Source of the DNA: Oasisia sp. SBJ-2009
Lineage: Eukaryota; Annelida; Polychaeta; Sabellida; Siboglinidae
DNA length: 64,000 bases
Direction: 5' to 3'
Assembly: GCA_964017155.1 (NCBI GenBank)
Contig: OZ024861.1
Span: forward strand, 434,001 to 498,000
The translations under genes and the position numbers were made by a program. Below are positions 7,054-20,960 of the stretch, piece after piece. The notes under the pieces were generated by a model. The model searched no databases. It was not told the DNA's origin and saw only the letters and a program-made list of their open reading frames with translations. Each line of letters begins with the position of its first letter. Positions within the stretch are counted from its first letter, which is position 1.

Positions 7054-10000
7054 ATAAGTGCCAACACTTGCGGGCGCGTACCTTCACGCGCACTCTCTCA
7101 TAAAAGCACGTATACTCTCAATTGTTTTCAGTATTTCACTATTTGGCACTTATATACAAGTCGGACCCACCTCAATGTTGCTATTATATCAGTATTTTTG
7201 CCAACATTTGATACTTGATTAAATTAATTCATTCAATAATAATCATCTTGCGCGTATTTATGTTTTATAAACCGCGCGTCTTGGCAAACTTTTGAGGTCG
7301 AAAAGACAGCGCGATTTGTGCCAGTCGCAAGCGCAGCGGTGCATGTTACTCCGCTGAGCATACGAAATGAGCGATAAACAGTTTGTTTATGCCGACCGCG
7401 CCTTCTTTTCGACCTCAAAAGTCTGCTAAGACGCGCTGTATATAAAACATAAATATGCGCAAGATGATTATAATTAATAGAATTAACAAAATCAAGTATC
7501 AAATGTTGACAAAGATACAGTTATAATACCAAAATTGAGGTGGGCCCGACTTGTACATAAATGCCTAGTCTTGCGGGCTCGTACCTTCACGCGCACTCTC
7601 TCATAAAAGCACGTATACTCTCAATTTGTTTTCAGTATTTCACTATTTGGCACTTATGTACAAGTCGGACCCACCTCAATGTTGCTATTATATCAGTATT
7701 TTTGCCAACATTTGATACTTGATTAAATTAATTCATTCAATAATAATCATCTTGCGCGTATTTATGTTTTATAAACAGCGCGTCTTGGCAAACTTTAGAG
7801 GTCGAAAAGACAGCTCGATTTGTGCCAGTCGCAAGCGCAGCGGTGCATGTTACTCCGCTGAGCGTACGAAATGAGCGATAAACAGTTTGTTTATGCCGAC
7901 CGCGCTGTCTTTTCGACCTCAAAAGTCTGCTAAGACTCGCTGTATATCAAACATAAATATGCGCAAGATGATTATAATTGATAGAACGAACAAAATCAAG
8001 TATCAAATGTTGGCAAAGATAGAGTTATTATACCAAAATTGAGGTGGGCCCGACTTGTACATAAATGCCTAGTCTTGCGGGCTCGTACCTTCACGCGCAC
8101 TCTCTCATAAAAGCACGTATACTCTCAATTTGTTTTCAGTATTTCACTATTTGGCACTTATGTACAAGTCGGACCCACCTCAATGTTGCTATTATATCAG
8201 TATTTTTGCCAACATTTGATACTTGATTAAATTAATTCATTCAATAATAATCATCTTGCGCGTATTTATGTTTTATAAACAGCGCGTCTTGGCAAACTTT
8301 TGAGGTCGAAAAGACAGCGCGATTTGTGCCAGTCGCAAGCGCAGCGGTGCACGTTACTCCGCTGAGCGTACGAAATGAGCGATAAACAGTTTGTTTATGC
8401 CGACCGCGCTGTCTTTTCGACCTCAAAAGTCTGCTAAGACGCGCTGTATATCAAACATAAATATGCGCAAGATGATTATAATTGATAGAACGAACAAAAT
8501 CAAGTATCAAATGTTGGCAAAGATAGAGTTATTATACCAAAATTGAGGTGGGCCCGACTTGTACATAAGTGCCAACACTTGCGGGCGCGTACCTTCACGC
8601 GCACACTCTCATAAAAGCACGTATACTCTCAATTGTTTTCAGTATTTCACTATTTGGCACTTATGACAAGTCGGACCCACCTCAATGTTGCTATTATATC
8701 AGTATTTTTGACAACATTTGATACTTGATTAAATTAATTCATTCAATTATAATCATCTTGCGCGTATTTATGTTTTATAAACAGCGCGTCTTGGCAAACT
8801 TTTGAGGTCGAAAAGACAGCGCGATTTGTGCCAGTCGCAAGCGCAGCGGTGCATGTTACTCCGCTGAGCATACGAAATGAGCGATAAACAGTTTGTTTAT
8901 GCCGACCGCGCTGTCTGTTCGACCTCAAAAGTCTGCTAAGACGCGCTGTTTATAAAACATAAATATGCGCAAGATGATTATAATTGATAGAATTAACAAA
9001 ATCAAGTATCAAATGTTGACAAAGATACAGTTATAATACCAAAATTGAGGTGGGCCCGACTTGTACATAAATGCCTAGACTTGCGGGCGCGTACCTTCAC
9101 GCGCACTCTCTCATAAAAGCACGTATTCTCTCAATTTGTTTTCAGTATTTCACTATTTGGCACTTATGTAGAAGTCGGACCAAACTCAATGTTGCTATTA
9201 TATCAGTATTTTTGCCAACATTTGATACTTGATAAAATTAATTCATTCAATTATAATCATCTTGCGCGTATTTATTTTTTATAAACAGCGCGTCTTGGCA
9301 AACTTTTGAGGTCGAAAAGACAGCGCGATTTGTGCCAGTCGCAAGCGCAGCGGTGAATGTTACTCCGCTGAACATATGAAATGAGCGATAAACAGTTTGT
9401 TTATGCCGACCGCGCTGTCTTTTCGACCTCAAAAGTCTGCTAAGACGCGCTGTATATAAAACATAAATATGCGCAAGATGATTATAATTAATAGAATTAA
9501 CAAAATCAAGTATCAAATGTTGACAAAGATACAGTTATCATACCAAAATTGAGGTGGGCCCGACTTGTACATAAATGCCTAGACTTGCGGGCTCGTACCT
9601 TCACGCGCACTCTCTTATAAAAGCACGTATACTCTCAATTTGTTTTCAGTATTTCACTATTAGGCACTTATGTACAAGTCGGACCCACCTCAATGTTGCT
9701 ATTATGTCAGTATTTTTGCCAACATTTGATACTTGATTAAATTAATTCATTCAATTATAATCATCTTGCGCGTATTTATGTTTTATAAACAGCGCGTCTT
9801 GGCAAACTTTTGACGTCGAAAAGACAGCGCGATTTGTGCCAGTCGCAAGCGCAGCGGTGCATGTTACCCCGCTGAGCATACGAAATGAGCGATAAACAGT
9901 TTGTTTATGCCGACCGCGCTGTCTTTTCGACCTCAAAAGTCTGCTAAGACGCGCTGTATATAAAACATAAATATGCGCAAGATGATTATAATTGATAGAA

Positions 10001-11731
10001 TTAACAAAATCAAGTATCAAATGTTGACAAAGATACAGTTATAATACCAAAATTGAGGTGGGCCCGACTTGTACATAAATGCCTAGACTTGCGGGCTCGT
10101 ACCTTCACGCGCACTCTGTCATAAAAGCACGTATACTCTCAATTTGTTTTCAGTATTTCACTATTTGGCACTTATGTACAAGTCGGACCCACCTCAATGT
10201 TGCTATTATATCAGTATTTGTGCCAACATTTGATACTTGATTAAATTAATTCATTCAATAATAATCATCTTGCGCGTATTTATGTTTTATAAACAGCGCG
10301 TCTTGGCAAACTTTTGAGGTCGAAAAGACAGCGCGATTTGTGCCAGTCGCAAGCGCAGCGGTGCATGTTACTCCGCTGAGCGTACGAAATGAGCGATAAA
10401 CAGTTTGTTTATGCCGACCGCGCTGTCTTTTCGACCTCAAAAGTCTGCTAAGACGCGCTGTATATCAAACATAAATATGCGCAAGATGATTATAATTGAT
10501 AGAACGAACAAAATCAAGTATCAAATGTTGGCAAAGATAGAGTTATTATACCAAAATTGAGGTGGGCCCGACTTGTACATAAATGCCTAGACTTGCGGGC
10601 TCGTACCTTCACGCGCACTCTCTCATAAAAGCACGTATACTCTCAATTTGTTTTCAGTATTTCACTATTTGGCACTTATGTACAAGTCGGACCCACCTCA
10701 ATGTTGCTATTATATCAGTATTTTTGCCAACATTTGATACTTGATTAAATTAATTTATTCAATTATAATCATCTTGCGCGTATTTATGTTTTATAAACAG
10801 CGCGTCTTGGCAAACTTTTGAGGTCGAAAAGACAGCGCGATTTGTGCCAGTCGCAAGCGCAGCGGTGCATGTTACTCCGCTGAGCATACGAAATGAGCGA
10901 TAAACAGTTTGTTTATGCCGACCGCGCTGTCTTTTCGACTTCAAAAGTCTGCTAAGACGCGCTGTATATAAAACATAAATATGCGCAAGATGATTATAAT
11001 TGATAGAATTAACAAAATCAAGTATCAAATGTTGACAAAGATACAGTTATAATACCAAAATTGAGGTGGGCCCGACTTGTACATCAATCCCTAGACTTGC
11101 GGGCTCGTACCTTCACGCGCACTCTCTCATAAAAGCACGTATACTCTCAATTTGTTTTCAGTATTTCATTATTTGGCACTTATGTACAAGTCGGACCCAC
11201 CTCAATGTTGCTATTATATCAGTATTTTTGCCAACATTTGATACTTGATTAAATTAATTCATTCAATTATAATCATCTTGCGCGTATTTATGTTTTATAA
11301 ACAGCGCGTCTTGGCAAACTTTTGAGGTCGAAAAGACAGCGCGATTTGTGCCAGTCGCAAGCGCAGCGGTGCATGTTACTCCGCTGAGCATACGAAATGA
11401 GCGATAAACAGTTTGTTTATGCCGACCGCGCTGTCTTTTCGACCTCAAAAGTCTGCTAAGACGCGCTGTTTATAAAACATAAATATGCGCAAGATGAGTA
11501 TAATTGATAGAATTAACAAAATCAAGTATCAAATGTTGACAAAGATACAGTTATAATACCAAAATTGAGGTGGGCCCGACTTGTACATAAATGCCTAGAC
11601 TTGCGGGCGCGTACCTTCACGCGCACTCTCTCATAAACGCACGTATTCTCTCAATTTGTTTTCAGTATTTCACTATTTGGCACTTATGTAGAAGTCGGAC
11701 CAAACTCAATGTTGCTATTATATCAGTATTT
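7054..11731 (+). repeat. 14-monomer higher-order repeat, copy A2 (partial)
   Basis: Repeats 1-4678 at a 7053-bp offset: R, T, T, N, H, U, T, K, M. It stops matching inside the next left arm, where A1 reads TATTTTTGCC and this copy reads TATTTGTGCC (G at 11732). From there the sequence follows the 8-monomer pattern, so the junction between two higher-order families lies around 11.6-11.75 kb. Confidence 0.88.
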
Positions 11732-14197
11732 GTGCCAACATTTGATACTTGATTAAATTAATTCATTCAATAATAATCATCTTGCGCGTATTTATGTTTT
11801 ATAAACAGCGCGTCTTGGCAAACTTTTGAGGTCGAAAAGACAGCGCGATTTGTGCCAGTCGCAAGCGCAGCGGTGCATGTTACTCCGCTGAGCGTACGAA
11901 ATGAGCGATAAACAGTTTGTTTATGCCGACCGCGCTGTCTTTTCGACCTCAAAAGTCTGCTAAGACGCGCTGTATATCAAACATAAATATGCGCAAGATG
12001 ATTATAATTGATAGAACGAACAAAATCAAGTATCAAATGTTGGCAAAGATAGAGTTATTATACCAAAATTGAGGTGGGCCCGACTTGTACATAAATGCCT
12101 AGACTTGCGGGCTCGTACCTTCACGCGCACTCTCTCATAAAGGCACGTATACTCTCAATTTGTTTTCAGTATTTCACTATTTGGCACTTATGTACAAGTC
12201 GGACCCACCTCAATGTTGCTATTATATCAGTATTTTTGCCAACATTTGATACTTGATTAAATTAATTTATTCAATTATAATCATCTTGCGCGTATTTATG
12301 TTTTATAAACAGCGCGTCTTGGCAAACTTTTGAGGTCGAAAAGACAGCGCGATTTGTGCCAGTCGCAAGCGCAGCGGTGCATGTTACTCCGCTGAGCATA
12401 CGAAATGAGCGATAAACAGTTTGTTTATGCCGACCGCGCTGTCTTTTCGACTTCAAAAGTCTGCTAAGACGCGCTGTATATAAAACATAAATATGCGCAA
12501 GATGATTATAATTGATAGAATTAACAAAATCAAGTATCAAATGTTGACAAAGATACAGTTATAATACCAAAATTGAGGTGGGCCCGACTTGTACATCAAT
12601 CCCTAGACTTGCGGGCTCGTACCTTCACGCGCACTCTCTCATAAAAGCACGTATACTCTCAATTTGTTTTCAGTATTTCACTATTTGGCACTTATGTACA
12701 AGTCGGACCCACCTCAATGTTGCTATTATATCAGTATTTTTGCCAACATTTGATACTTGATTAAATTAATTCATTCAATTATAATCATCTTGCGCGTATT
12801 TATGTTTTATAAACAGCGCGTCTTGGCAAACTTTTGAGGTCGAAAAGACAGCGCGATTTGTGCCAGTCGCAAGCGCAGCGGTGCATGTTACTCCGCTGAG
12901 CATACGAAATGAGCGATAAACAGTTTGTTTATGCCGACCGCGCTGTCTTTTCGACCACAAAAGTCTGCTAAGACGCGCTGTATATAAAACATAAATATGC
13001 GCAAGATGATTATAATTGATAGAACGAACAAAATCAAGTATCAAATGTTGGCAAAGATAGAGTTTTATACCAAAATTGAGGTGGGCCCGACTTGTACATA
13101 AATGCCTAGACTTGCGGGCTCGTACCTTCACGCGCACTCTCTCATAAAAGCACGTATACTCTCAATTTGTTTTCAGTATTTCACTATTTGGCACTGATGT
13201 ACAAGTCGGACCCACCTCAATGTTGCTATTATATCAGTATTTTTGCCAACATTTGATACTTGATTAAATTAATTTATTCAATTATAATCATCTTGCGCGT
13301 ATTTATGTTTTATAAACAGCGCGTCTTGGCAAACTTTTGAGGTCGAAAAGACAGCGCGATTTGTGCCAGTCGGAAGCGCGGCGGTGCATGTTACTCCGCT
13401 GAGCATACGAAATGAGCGATAAACAGTTTGTTTATGCCGACCGCGCTGTCTTTTCGACTTCAAAAGTCTGCTAAGACGCGCTGTATATAAAACATAAATA
13501 TGCGCAAGATGATTATAATTGATAGAATTAACAAAATCAAGTATCAAATGTTGACAAAGATACAGTTATAATACCAAAATTGAGGTGGGCCCGACTTGTA
13601 CATCAATCCCTAGACTTGCGGGCTCGTACCTTCACGCGCACTCTCTCATAAAAGCACGTATACTCTCAATTTGTTTTCAGTATTTCACTATTTGGCACTT
13701 ATGTATAAGTCGGACCCACCTCAATGTTGCTATTATATCAGTATTTTTGCCAACATTTGATACTTGATTAAATTAATTCATTCAATTATAATCATCTTGC
13801 GCGTATTTATGTTTTATAAACAGCGCGTCTTGGCAAACTTTTGAGGTCGAAAAGACAGCGCGATTTGTGCCAGTCGCAAGCGCAGCGGTGCATGTTACTC
13901 CGCTGAGCATACGAAATGAGCGATAAACAGTTTGTTTATGCCGACCGCGCTGTCTTTTCGACCACAAAAGTCTGCTAAGACGCGCTGTATATAAAACATA
14001 AATATGCGCAAGATGATTATAATTGATAGAATTAACAAAATCAAGTATCAAATGTTGACAAAGATACAGTTATAATACCAAAATTGAGGTGGGCCCGACT
14101 TGTACATAAATGCCTAGACTTGCGGGCGCGTACCTTCACGCGCACTCTCTCATAAACGCACGTATTCTCTCAATTTGTTTTCAGTATTTCAATATTT
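10167..14197 (+). repeat. 8-monomer higher-order repeat, copy B1 (T K M T K W K W)
   Basis: Offset to the next copy is 4031 bp, one short of 8 x 504 because of a deleted base near 13063 (GAGTTTTATACC). Shared private variants with B2 include TTTCATTATTTGG (near 11163 and 15194) and GGAAGCGCGGCGG (13373 and 17405). B1 also has G at 13196 (CACTGATGT) where B2 has T. Its first three monomers are simultaneously part of copy A2, so the 8-monomer unit seems to have grown out of the 14-monomer unit. The match at the extreme left begins only after the first 30 or so bases of the left arm. Confidence 0.87.
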
Positions 14198-17100
14198 GGC
14201 ACTTATGTAGAAGTCGGACCAAACTCAATGTTGCTATTATATCAGTATTTGTGCCAACATTTGATACTTGATTAAATTAATTCATTCAATAATAATCATC
14301 TTGCGCGTATTTATGTTTTATAAACAGCGCGTCTTGGCAAACTTTTGAGGTCGAAAAGACAGCGCGATTTGTGCCAGTCGCAAGCGCAGCGGTGCATGTT
14401 ACTCCGCTGAGCGTACGAAATGAGCGATAAACAGTTTGTTTATGCCGACCGCGCTGTCTTTTCGACCTCAAAAGTCTGCTAAGACGCGCTGTATATCAAA
14501 CATAAATATGCGCAAGATGATTATAATTGATAGAACGAACAAAATCAAGTATCAAATGTTGGCAAAGATAGAGTTATTATACCAAAATTGAGGTGGGCCC
14601 GACTTGTACATAAATGCCTAGACTTGCGGGCTCGTACCTTCACGCGCACTCTCTCATAAAAGCACGTATACTCTCAATTTGTTTTCAGTATTTCACTATT
14701 TGGCACTTATGTACAAGTCGGACCCACCTCAATGTTGCTATTATATCAGTATTTTTGCCAACATTTGATACTTGATTAAATTAATTTATTCAATTATAAT
14801 CATCTTGCGCGTATTTATGTTTTATAAACAGCGCGTCTTGGCAAACTTTTGAGGTCGAAAAGACAGCGCGATTTGTGCCAGTCGCAAGCGCAGCGGTGCA
14901 TGTTACTCCGCTGAGCATACGAAATGAGCGATAAACAGTTTGTTTATGCCGACCGCGCTGTCTTTTCGACTTCAAAAGTCTGCTAAGACGCGCTGTATAT
15001 AAAACATAAATATGCGCAAGATGATTATAATTGATAGAATTAACAAAATCAAGTATCAAATGTTGACAAAGATACAGTTATAATACCAAAATTGAGGTGG
15101 GCCCGACTTGTACATCAATCCCTAGACTTGCGGGCTCGTACCTTCACGCGCACTCTCTCATAAAAGCACGTATACTCTCAATTTGTTTTCAGTATTTCAT
15201 TATTTGGCACTTATGTACAAGTCGGACCCACCTCAATGTTGCTATTATATCAGTATTTTTGCCAACATTTGATACTTGATTAAATTAATTCATTCAATTA
15301 TAATCATCTTGCGCGTATTTATGTTTTATAAACAGCGCGTCTTGGCAAACTTTTGAGGTCGAAAAGACAGCGCGATTTGTGCCAGTCGCAAGCGCAGCGG
15401 TGCATGTTACTCCGCTGAGCATACGAAATGAGCGATAAACAGTTTGTTTATGCCGACCGCGCTGTCTTTTCGACCTCAAAAGTCTGCTAAGACGCGCTGT
15501 TTATAAAACATAAATATGCGCAAGATGAGTATAATTGATAGAATTAACAAAATCAAGTATCAAATGTTGACAAAGATACAGTTATAATACCAAAATTGAG
15601 GTGGGCCCGACTTGTACATAAATGCCTAGACTTGCGGGCGCGTACCTTCACGCGCACTCTCTCATAAACGCACGTATTCTCTCAATTTGTTTTCAGTATT
15701 TCACTATTTGGCACTTATGTAGAAGTCGGACCAAACTCAATGTTGCTATTATATCAGTATTTGTGCCAACATTTGATACTTGATTAAATTAATTCATTCA
15801 ATAATAATCATCTTGCGCGTATTTATGTTTTATAAACAGCGCGTCTTGGCAAACTTTTGAGGTCGAAAAGACAGCGCGATTTGTGCCAGTCGCAAGCGCA
15901 GCGGTGCATGTTACTCCGCTGAGCGTACGAAATGAGCGATAAACAGTTTGTTTATGCCGACCGCGCTGTCTTTTCGACCTCAAAAGTCTGCTAAGACGCG
16001 CTGTATATCAAACATAAATATGCGCAAGATGATTATAATTGATAGAACGAACAAAATCAAGTATCAAATGTTGGCAAAGATAGAGTTATTATACCAAAAT
16101 TGAGGTGGGCCCGACTTGTACATAAATGCCTAGACTTGCGGGCTCGTACCTTCACGCGCACTCTCTCATAAAGGCACGTATACTCTCAATTTGTTTTCAG
16201 TATTTCACTATTTGGCACTTATGTACAAGTCGGACCCACCTCAATGTTGCTATTATATCAGTATTTTTGCCAACATTTGATACTTGATTAAATTAATTTA
16301 TTCAATTATAATCATCTTGCGCGTATTTATGTTTTATAAACAGCGCGTCTTGGCAAACTTTTGAGGTCGAAAAGACAGCGCGATTTGTGCCAGTCGCAAG
16401 CGCAGCGGTGCATGTTACTCCGCTGAGCATACGAAATGAGCGATAAACAGTTTGTTTATGCCGACCGCGCTGTCTTTTCGACTTCAAAAGTCTGCTAAGA
16501 CGCGCTGTATATAAAACATAAATATGCGCAAGATGATTATAATTGATAGAATTAACAAAATCAAGTATCAAATGTTGACAAAGATACAGTTATAATACCA
16601 AAATTGAGGTGGGCCCGACTTGTACATCAATCCCTAGACTTGCGGGCTCGTACCTTCACGCGCACTCTCTCATAAAAGCACGTATACTCTCAATTTGTTT
16701 TCAGTATTTCACTATTTGGCACTTATGTACAAGTCGGACCCACCTCAATGTTGCTATTATATCAGTATTTTTGCCAACATTTGATACTTGATTAAATTAA
16801 TTCATTCAATTATAATCATCTTGCGCGTATTTATGTTTTATAAACAGCGCGTCTTGGCAAACTTTTGAGGTCGAAAAGACAGCGCGATTTGTGCCAGTCG
16901 CAAGCGCAGCGGTGCATGTTACTCCGCTGAGCATACGAAATGAGCGATAAACAGTTTGTTTATGCCGACCGCGCTGTCTTTTCGACCACAAAAGTCTGCT
17001 AAGACGCGCTGTATATAAAACATAAATATGCGCAAGATGATTATAATTGATAGAACGAACAAAATCAAGTATCAAATGTTGGCAAAGATAGAGTTATTAT

Positions 17101-18229
17101 ACCAAAATTGAGGTGGGCCCGACTTGTACATAAATGCCTAGACTTGCGGGCTCGTACCTTCACGCGCACTCTCTCATAAAAGCACGTATACTCTCAATTT
17201 GTTTTCAGTATTTCACTATTTGGCACTTATGTACAAGTCGGACCCACCTCAATGTTGCTATTATATCAGTATTTTTGCCAACATTTGATACTTGATTAAA
17301 TTAATTTATTCAATTATAATCATCTTGCGCGTATTTATGTTTTATAAACAGCGCGTCTTGGCAAACTTTTGAGGTCGAAAAGACAGCGCGATTTGTGCCA
17401 GTCGGAAGCGCGGCGGTGCATGTTACTCCGCTGAGCATACGAAATGAGCGATAAACAGTTTGTTTATGCCGACCGCGCTGTCTTTTCGACTTCAAAAGTC
17501 TGCTAAGACGCGCTGTATATAAAACATAAATATGCGCAAGATGATTATAATTGATAGAATTAACAAAATCAAGTATCAAATGTTGACAAAGATACAGTTA
17601 TAATACCAAAATTGAGGTGGGCCCGACTTGTACATCAATCCCTAGACTTGCGGGCTCGTACCTTCACGCGCACTCTCTCATAAAAGCACGTATACTCTCA
17701 ATTTGTTTTCAGTATTTCACTATTTGGCACTTATGTATAAGTCGGACCCACCTCAATGTTGCTATTATATCAGTATTTTTGCCAACATTTGATACTTGAT
17801 TAAATTAATTCATTCAATTATAATCATCTTGCGCGTATTTATGTTTTATAAACAGCGCGTCTTGGCAAACTTTTGAGGTCGAAAAGACAGCGCGATTTGT
17901 GCCAGTCGCAAGCGCAGCGGTGCATGTTACTCCGCTGAGCATACGAAATGAGCGATAAACAGTTTGTTTATGCCGACCGCGCTGTCTTTTCGACCACAAA
18001 AGTCTGCTAAGACGCGCTGTATATAAAACATAAATATGCGCAAGATGATTATAATTGATAGAATTAACAAAATCAAGTATCAAATGTTGACAAAGATACA
18101 GTTATAATACCAAAATTGAGGTGGGCCCGACTTGTACATAAATGCCTAGACTTGCGGGCGCGTACCTTCACGCGCACTCTCTCATAAACGCACGTATTCT
18201 CTCAATTTGTTTTCAGTATTTCAATATTT
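14198..18229 (+). repeat. 8-monomer higher-order repeat, copy B2
   Basis: 4032 bp, order T K M T K W K W. The third monomer from the end (W, right arm near 17050) carries a T-type right-arm end (GAACGAAC, GTTGGCAAAG), as in B1. TTTCAATATTTGG in the spacer near 14189 and 18221 shows where the period repeats. No length change relative to the 504-bp register. Confidence 0.88.
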
Positions 18230-20960
18230 GGCACTTATGTAGAAGTCGGACCAAACTCAATGTTGCTATTATATCAGTATTTGTGCCAACATTTGATACT
18301 TGATTAAATTAATTCATTCAATAATAATCATCTTGCGCGTATTTATGTTTTATAAACAGCGCGTCTTGGCAAACTTTTGAGGTCGAAAAGACAGCGCGAT
18401 TTGTGCCAGTCGCAAGCGCAGCGGTGCATGTTACTCCGCTGAGCGTACGAAATGAGCGATAAACAGTTTGTTTATGCCGACCGCGCTGTCTTTTCGACCT
18501 CAAAAGTCTGCTAAGACGCGCTGTATATCAAACATAAATATGCGCAAGATGATTATAATTGATAGAACGAACAAAATCAAGTATCAAATGTTGGCAAAGA
18601 TAGAGTTATTATACCAAAATTGAGGTGGGCCCGACTTGTACATAAATGCCTAGACTTGCGGGCTCGTACCTTCACGCGCACTCTCTCATAAAAGCACGTA
18701 TACTCTCAATTTGTTTTCAGTATTTCACTATTTGGCACTTATGTACAAGTCGGACCCACCTCAATGTTGCTATTATATCAGTATTTTTGCCAACATTTGA
18801 TACTTGATTAAATTAATTTATTCAATTATAATCATCTTGCGCGTATTTATGTTTTATAAACAGCGCGTCTTGGCAAACTTTTGAGGTCGAAAAGACAGCG
18901 CGATTTGTGCCAGTCGCAAGCGCAGCGGTGCATGTTACTCCGCTGAGCATACGAAATGAGCGATAAACAGTTTGTTTATGCCGACCGCGCTGTCTTTTCG
19001 ACTTCAAAAGTCTGCTAAGACGCGCTGTATATAAAACATAAATATGCGCAAGATGATTATAATTGATAGAATTAACAAAATCAAGTATCAAATGTTGACA
19101 AAGATACAGTTATAATACCAAAATTGAGGTGGGCCCGACTTGTACATCAATCCCTAGACTTGCGGGCTCGTACCTTCACGCGCACTCTCTCATAAAAGCA
19201 CGTATACTCTCAATTTGTTTTCAGTATTTCACTATTTGGCACTTATGTACAAGTCGGACCCACCTCAATGTTGCTATTATATCAGTATTTTTGCCAACAT
19301 TTGATACTTGATTAAATTAATTCATTCAATTATAATCATCTTGCGCGTATTTATGTTTTATAAACAGCGCGTCTTGGCAAACTTTTGAGGTCGAAAAGAC
19401 AGCGCGATTTGTGCCAGTCGCAAGCGCAGCGGTGCATGTTACTCCGCTGAGCATACGAAATGAGCGATAAACAGTTTGTTTATGCCGACCGCGCTGTCTT
19501 TTCGACCTCAAAAGTCTGCTAAGACGCGCTGTTTATAAAACATAAATATGCGCAAGATGAGTATAATTGATAGAATTAACAAAATCAAGTATCAAATGTT
19601 GACAAAGATACAGTTATAATACCAAAATTGAGGTGGGCCCGACTTGTACATAAATGCCTAGACTTGCGGGCGCGTACCTTCACGCGCACTCTCTCATAAA
19701 CGCACGTATTCTCTCAATTTGTTTTCAGTATTTCACTATTTGGCACTTATGTAGAAGTCGGACCAAACTCAATGTTGCTATTATATCAGTATTTGTGCCA
19801 ACATTTGATACTTGATTAAATTAATTCATTCAATAATAATCATCTTGCGCGTATTTATGTTTTATAAACAGCGCGTCTTGGCAAACTTTTGAGGTCGAAA
19901 AGACAGCGCGATTTGTGCCAGTCGCAAGCGCAGCGGTGCATGTTACTCCGCTGAGCGTACGAAATGAGCGATAAACAGTTTGTTTATGCCGACCGCGCTG
20001 TCTTTTCGACCTCAAAAGTCTGCTAAGACGCGCTGTATATCAAACATAAATATGCGCAAGATGATTATAATTGATAGAACGAACAAAATCAAGTATCAAA
20101 TGTTGGCAAAGATAGAGTTATTATACCAAAATTGAGGTGGGCCCGACTTGTACATAAATGCCTAGACTTGCGGGCTCGTACCTTCACGCGCACTCTCTCA
20201 TAAAGGCACGTATACTCTCAATTTGTTTTCAGTATTTCACTATTTGGCACTTATGTACAAGTCGGACCCACCTCAATGTTGCTATTATATCAGTATTTTT
20301 GCCAACATTTGATACTTGATTAAATTAATTTATTCAATTATAATCATCTTGCGCGTATTTATGTTTTATAAACAGCGCGTCTTGGCAAACTTTTGAGGTC
20401 GAAAAGACAGCGCGATTTGTGCCAGTCGCAAGCGCAGCGGTGCATGTTACTCCGCTGAGCATACGAAATGAGCGATAAACAGTTTGTTTATGCCGACCGC
20501 GCTGTCTTTTCGACTTCAAAAGTCTGCTAAGACGCGCTGTATATAAAACATAAATATGCGCAAGATGATTATAATTGATAGAATTAACAAAATCAAGTAT
20601 CAAATGTTGACAAAGATACAGTTATAATACCAAAATTGAGGTGGGCCCGACTTGTACATCAATCCCTAGACTTGCGGGCTCGTACCTTCACGCGCACTCT
20701 CTCATAAAAGCACGTATACTCTCAATTTGTTTTCAGTATTTCACTATTTGGCACTTATGTACAAGTCGGACCCACCTCAATGTTGCTATTATATCAGTAT
20801 TTTTGCCAACATTTGATACTTGATTAAATTAATTCATTCAATTATAATCATCTTGCGCGTATTTATGTTTTATAAACAGCGCGTCTTGGCAAACTTTTGA
20901 GGTCGAAAAGACAGCGCGATTTGTGCCAGTCGCAAGCGCAGCGGTGCATGTTACTCCGCT
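18230..20960 (+). repeat. 8-monomer higher-order repeat, copy B3 (partial)
   Basis: Monomers T K M T K match B2, including AAAGGCACG before the second K (near 20202). The following monomer starts like the W of B2 (TTCATTCAATTATA) but switches to T-class at GAGCGTACG near 20963. After that the 6-monomer register takes over, so the change of higher-order register lies inside a single monomer loop. Confidence 0.82.

Noticed and set aside
12775..13137. Longest open frame, 120 residues on the minus strand
   Set aside because: It exists only because of the one-base deletion near 13063 that joins the usual frame to spacer sequence. It is not present in the sister copy at 16806-17075.
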